A DNA stretch of 64,000 nt from RGIG3701 sp964438515 (GTDB lineage: Bacteria > Planctomycetota > Planctomycetia > Pirellulales > Thermoguttaceae). A model generated the notes under the pieces. That model was given only the letters and a program-made list of their open reading frames with translations, had not been told where the DNA came from and searched no databases. Shown in pieces: positions 62,001 to 64,000 of the stretch (positions within the stretch are counted from its first letter, which is position 1; each line of letters begins with the position of its first letter). The position numbers and the translations under genes are program-made. Where the stretch lies: positions 1-64,000 of the forward strand of contig CAYTLK010000002.1 in the NCBI GenBank assembly GCA_964438515.1, in the 5' to 3' direction.

Positions 62001-64000
62001 GTACGTTTTTCCGTCCGTCACTGTAATGCTGTTGATGACCGGCGCAACCGTATCGATGACGATCGTACCAATCGACTTCACAGCGTCAAATGCCGCATGA
62101 TTTGCCGCATCGAAAATCTGATACGTGAACGCATGGGTGCCGTCCTCCCGATCCTCAACAACCACTTCATCAAAGGAACCGTCCGCATTCGACTGTACCT
62201 CGGCGATAAACATACCATTATCATAAATGACGAGCCAGCAATCATTTGCGTCGGTGACTTTTCCGGAAATGTCGAACGTTGCGGTCGTGCTGTTGGTCGG
62301 CGTCGTGCCGTCAAGCGTAACGGAACCGTCGAACGTCGGTGCGGTGCGGTCCACGAGGAACGAATACGAGACCGAAGGTTTCGCAGCGTCCGAAACGTTT
62401 GTAATTCCATCGTCGCCCCAGAAATTGACCGTATACTCGCCGTCCGCGAGGTCCGCAATCGCTTTGGAAATCGTCGTTTCATAGGATTTCTGCGCTTCCG
62501 CATCGATCGTTCCGGAACCCGAAGCCGCCACGTCTCCCTTAGCGTTCACGACGTTCCAACCCCAGGATTTGATGGCGGTATCGTCCGTAAATTTCACGTT
62601 AATTGCGAGATCTTTCGTTCCGTCGAGAGCGTACGCGCCGTCTTCTTTTTCGTAAGCCGTATTGTTCGTGAAATCAAAATCATTCACTTTCACGGACGGC
62701 GCTTTGTCGTCGTAAATGTACTCAAAATGGAACGTTGCGCCGATTTTTTCGCCGTAAGCGTCTTTGAGCGTGAAACTCAAGTCGGCATAAAGCGTCTGGC
62801 TGAGCGTCACGTCGTTCATCGTGAAAATCAGTTTTCCGTCTGCGAATTCAGCCGACGCAATCGCGGTGTTGTTCGTGAGATTCAGCGTCCCTTCGAGCAA
62901 AAGCGTCGCTTCATCAATGAAATAATCACTCATGTCGAGCACGATTTTTCCCGCATACTCGCCGGAAGTTTCTTTGAAACCGATACTCATCAGTTCGTCA
63001 AAAACGGCGCTCGTGCTCGTGCTTGAACCAGCGTTGTAGTACACGTTTTCCGTATTTGCGACGGGTTTGACGTTCCAAATGACCGTATACGCTTCGGAAA
63101 CGGCACTCACATTCCCGGCGTCGTCCGTTGCGGTCAGCGTGAACGTATTTTCACCATAATCCAAATTGACGCTTGCAGCGTTTGCGGGCGCGATGTCCCA
63201 CGAATTTCCGTTGTGCGTGATCGTCAGTTTCTTCACGCCCGACAGATTGTCGGAATAATTGAAATTGAGCGTAATCGGCGAGACGTACGAACTTCCGGCC
63301 GTATTCGTAATCGCAGCGGTTGGGGCTTTTGTATCAAGTACGTAATTCGAAATTTGTTTGCTCGCGGAATTTCCCGCATTGTCGTAAACCGTCACGGCAA
63401 AAGTGTAGGTTCCGTCCGCAAGCGTCACGCCCGTCAGATTCGTGAAATCCCCCGTACTGGCGGCCGTTCCGTCTGAAACGACGAAATCGGTGCGGAACAT
63501 TCCGGAAACACTTGCGCCTGCGTCTGTCGTTCCGGTGTACATAATGTACGCATTCAGCGGCTCGTTTTTCCCCTCGGTCCAATCGACGTTCAAATCGAAT
63601 TTCGGCTGCGTTTTGGACGGAGTTTTCACTTGCGGGTCGAATTTCGTAATGGAACCGTCGAGCGTTCGATCCACATGAATCGCCGCGGCGAGCGTTTCGG
63701 AAGCCGTTTTGTTTCCAAAAATGTCTTCTGCTGTGTAGGAAATCGAAATGTCGGTCCCATCGTCAGCCGCCAAAATCGTCTGAGCCAGTTTATTGTCCGT
63801 AAAATTCTCAATATCAAATATCAAAGACTTTACGGTGCCGTCTTGGGTGTAACGGATTGTGACTTGCGCCTCGTAAATTTCGTTGAAATCGGAAATCGTC
63901 AGTTTCAGTTCGACATTCTGGGAGTTTGCCGTAAGTTTACTCGCAGCGATTTTTCCTGCAAAGTCGCTGCCGTTCGTCAGAGAAACAATTGGTGCTTCCG
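56028..64000 (-). CDS. Giant Ig/cadherin-like protein with cohesin-like, dockerin and metzincin-like modules (5' end outside window)
   Basis: At least 2,657 residues; the frame is open to the window edge, so the start is missing. Most of it is bacterial Ig/cadherin-like repeats (APTAAITNTAGSSYVSPITL, SSASFTLTISNVPDAP-type text). Near the C-terminus stand a cohesin-like module (EWDSSYLELWVNTQEKGVDI..), then two dockerin repeats (YDADDNGKINIQDLIRFAK and LDFNNSGAIDIQDLISFAK, about 56955-57125). A ~200-residue domain follows with HELGHALGMSS (56565-56597) and DLMNEILDPGTR (about 56428-56463). The latter resembles the zinc site and Met-turn of matrixin-like metzincins, but the third His is Ser. 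It shares strand and modules with the giant gene at 55803. A secreted or surface location is expected. Confidence 0.82.
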   Translation of the reverse strand, partial: EAPIVSLTNGSDFAGKIAASKLTANSQNVELKLTISDFNEIYEAQVTIRYTQDGTVKSLIFDIENFTDNKLAQTILAADDGTDISISYTAEDIFGNKTASETLAAAIHVDRTLDGSITKFDPQVKTPSKTQPKFDLNVDWTEGKNEPLNAYIMYTGTTDAGASVSGMFRTDFVVSDGTAASTGDFTNLTGVTLADGTYTFAVTVYDNAGNSASKQISNYVLDTKAPTAAITNTAGSSYVSPITLNFNYSDNLSGVKKLTITHNGNSWDIAPANAASVNLDYGENTFTLTATDDAGNVSAVSEAYTVIWNVKPVANTENVYYNAGSSTSTSAVFDELMSIGFKETSGEYAGKIVLDMSDYFIDEATLLLEGTLNLTNNTAIASAEFADGKLIFTMNDVTLSQTLYADLSFTLKDAYGEKIGATFHFEYIYDDKAPSVKVNDFDFTNNTAYEKEDGAYALDGTKDLAINVKFTDDTAIKSWGWNVVNAKGDVAASGSGTIDAEAQKSYETTISKAIADLADGEYTVNFWGDDGITNVSDAAKPSVSYSFLVDRTAPTFDGSVTLDGTTPTNSTTATFDISGKVTDANDCWLVIYDNGMFIAEVQSNADGSFDEVVVEDREDGTHAFTYQIFDAANHAAFDAVKSIGTIVIDTVAPVINSITVTDGKTYIVEESGSTTKNVAKFTFDVTDGLNFKTYYSTNDGSDWTEYPSAGVTLGSGDTEFLFKFVDEAGNETIWDESITMSYNHSPILTAATLADKEFAFPPEGTNTVTLTYTEAEIKALFSDSDTLDTLKYTFEFTAGAEGISLDSAALENGVWMLTFTISDRAAVKAAHKAGTLVVTATDSYDEAVSCASAAISKTNLAPEQVKTDTLTQTQKTEGTIAYEFDLSTYFADPESDSWSVSAASVTTSGTVNVTSGRTANVTMGGTANGTCALNGSSVTWTPGSGLYGAAVLTVTVKDANNAEETYTINVQINWAGITSFSADAKTVAEDSGAGKIEVSVVNAFDASKAWGGYTQTTTWTVTNVQTTTLEGAVVTNADGVRTRKECESLFAVNPAISDGVISFTIAENAYGSATISYSVNGVEKSVVLTVTNTDDTPYAPAQNVWYQVSSSSMTYKHADFLSFCDTAEDGGTLVCSGVTLVPAENVSLDTKTGVLSIVKGNRTYTFQVTFNADSLVLTRYQILENGSAISAVESDWEALDGVAVALKYTVKNTETGKTSAGDCTLNFSAIARTVTTSATRSQNAQTLTVLGSDLRGEDGWYVSAVDASGTHYTAEIVDGNVLISIPAGVYADEALSFTLAKDGESKTYSAKINVQIEDVNWAPTWADGSAAGSKTHAWGEQEQDDDYTLDVKDLVTDYDTAASEMTYAVKADSVTVTDTRTGYSTTGTLSVDANTGVVTFSPEDADFFGTVTFTISVTDKTVGTAAAQTSDFAFTLTISNVPDAPVPVKDANFTIKCAAGDKLNFTDLLKDQFRDPDESPASITVTYNGSAENTAPTEMGVYVISVTAADKDGNTATQDVTLRVSASATIADASLDTDIMVDTTFATSTNITGELQNNYITTQEVTFNTNTVLAAGTKLSVGTTFSAGAQLACSNAGNLLNALPEGWTLSGDGKYVTNTSGAASVLPESITRDFEITIQAGTMTTPAVFTILSGSTISSTNCKAVAVLTSTQTIESAYTLTEFGTAAVYSVLKAGTVLKAGTIFASEAKFQSATTPNWIDGVNLQASGKAKITTTNAAEDADGYHIAYVLTEDVTLDADITVTQNTISLAAGSIIAKGSSLSTGSNFGAEIKLSVPANSAVNILPIYSAAMTSRNDKAGDLYLKQELDIKMDAATTAALKTNSASISLYDNASETLYTVTNINYVGQCTTADSVFGYITYENGKFYAYYKPYDVTENRQSQNVALNLTDGTTLDVKLSINYEKPFDIVVGVIPAGSSDYVVNTQNFITDLSKLSAGTKYCLQVAIRSNLPLTAAEMAHAYESCTQAMTPSLTATFSGVTNFTAGKDNLEVEPVITTNADGTTTVTFGRNQIEIGLATYSKNYVASCLYFTASESVDITNVSGGDVKYSFVMNYSGAAGDEDISKTATDYGVGIVSELVHETQYTIGNYVNSSAVQGSTAAKETVVEGNGVYAALVTEKSESETSKTLVSSKDYITEWDSSYLELWVNTQEKGVDIANVYVDLSYNSNYFTATDFEYSSLVEKGLSFTIDDATGRVTGIGGDLSSAVTNEDGFVLLGRVKFESLEGDNVAADTVNSVDMGINLDDVVLRDSEGTRLDVNHQVVVNTKVFAVVYDADDNGKINIQDLIRFAKRYGSDTTSTTDAAAWALDFNNSGAIDIQDLISFAKNYGKTQGDSSVQYPQNFFKTWIGSTLEAEGDSNVADTLESALDAWSEALGEKLNINVQIIVKDFENVDGGILGETVILGCDASEKPDTAVVYLDEDALGMGWYVGTSDDVIDDQYDLYTVLLHELGHALGMSSSYEGYNTVIDAGLTYTDKDGNSHFVFNGHVYTDGDLMNEILDPGTRLEISGVDAEIVAQARENGGKLLTSTPDTECGARAAVTETVVETATGMISEAKWNAILVERAASETTLTQNKLHDTAWELLDAAPESGVNLATAGSAAASGNVLDELFSEPDFTEELDGIQTDALDVKLSEKE

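Noticed and set aside
60954..63026. A 690-codon plus-strand frame antisense to the second giant gene
   Set aside because: Arg/Cys/His-rich composition typical of a reverse-frame shadow; the minus-strand frame has clear Ig-like repeats and runs through it.
1..64000. Prophage, integrative element or insertion sequence
   Set aside because: No integrase, transposase, capsid or tail gene, and no direct-repeat attachment site at the tRNA-Ala gene, could be seen.

Overview
The window is a scaffolded draft contig with five runs of exactly 100 N. It most likely comes from a Planctomycetota bacterium, probably Pirellulales-like. Supporting features: a giant secreted protein starts with the planctomycete extracellular motif (LExLExRxMLSA form, at bases 55725-55803). 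Two giant surface proteins end in dockerin type I repeats. A short MnmE-like GTPase, a DUF6798-type membrane protein, a TPR protein of the kind labelled 'IRE (iron responsive element)' in planctomycetes, an exported prenyltransferase-fold protein and a Bacteroidetes/planctomycete-type GlmU-like protein are all present. An lpxA gene points to a lipid-A-type outer membrane. The organism assignment is inference from these families; no rRNA is present.

Layout. 1-7.9 kb: a MITE-like repeat end, a DUF4912/Rho-N protein (minus), an exported protein with fabI behind it, then hom, an MnmE-like GTPase and rfbD, closed by a strong terminator. 8-11 kb: gyrA (minus). 11.5-19.7 kb: an S41 PDZ protease, a YqeG-family phosphatase (minus), a DUF6798 membrane protein with a gap, and an HlyD-like/prenyltransferase-fold gene pair. 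20-24 kb: an ECF sigma factor, a small Tyr-rich exported protein (minus), tRNA-Ala(TGC) with its own promoter and terminator, and an Amt transporter followed by a foldable 81-nt element. 24-29.1 kb (minus): a large exported protein of unknown function, an M16 peptidase, lpxA and a truncated coupled gene. 29.6-32.6 kb: a TPR / zinc-ribbon / cca operon. 32.6-37.4 kb: a MITE-like repeat, an unlisted 59-residue membrane protein (minus), the GlmU-like / cmk / plsC / DUF4261 operon, and a second complete MITE-like copy. 37.4-46.8 kb: an AsmA-like protein, the IRE-like TPR membrane protein (minus) and a DUF11-type lipoprotein. 46.8-64 kb (minus): two giant genes in tandem, the second running off the window.

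How it fits together. Housekeeping (gyrA, cca, tRNA-Ala, cmk, hom), envelope lipid and LPS supply (fabI, plsC, lpxA, rfbD, AsmA-like, GlmU-like), nitrogen uptake (Amt) and a large surface/secretome investment share the region. No transposase, phage or CRISPR array was seen. Most worth a second look: the MITE-like family with 19-bp terminal inverted repeats; a shared leader element in front of two unrelated genes; paired cohesin-like plus dockerin modules in two adjacent giant proteins, one with a metzincin-type motif lacking the third His; the three-way-junction element after amt; and two N-gaps whose flanks are identical 55-mers, so they are probably scaffolding artefacts, one of which splits a single 1,091-residue lipoprotein gene.
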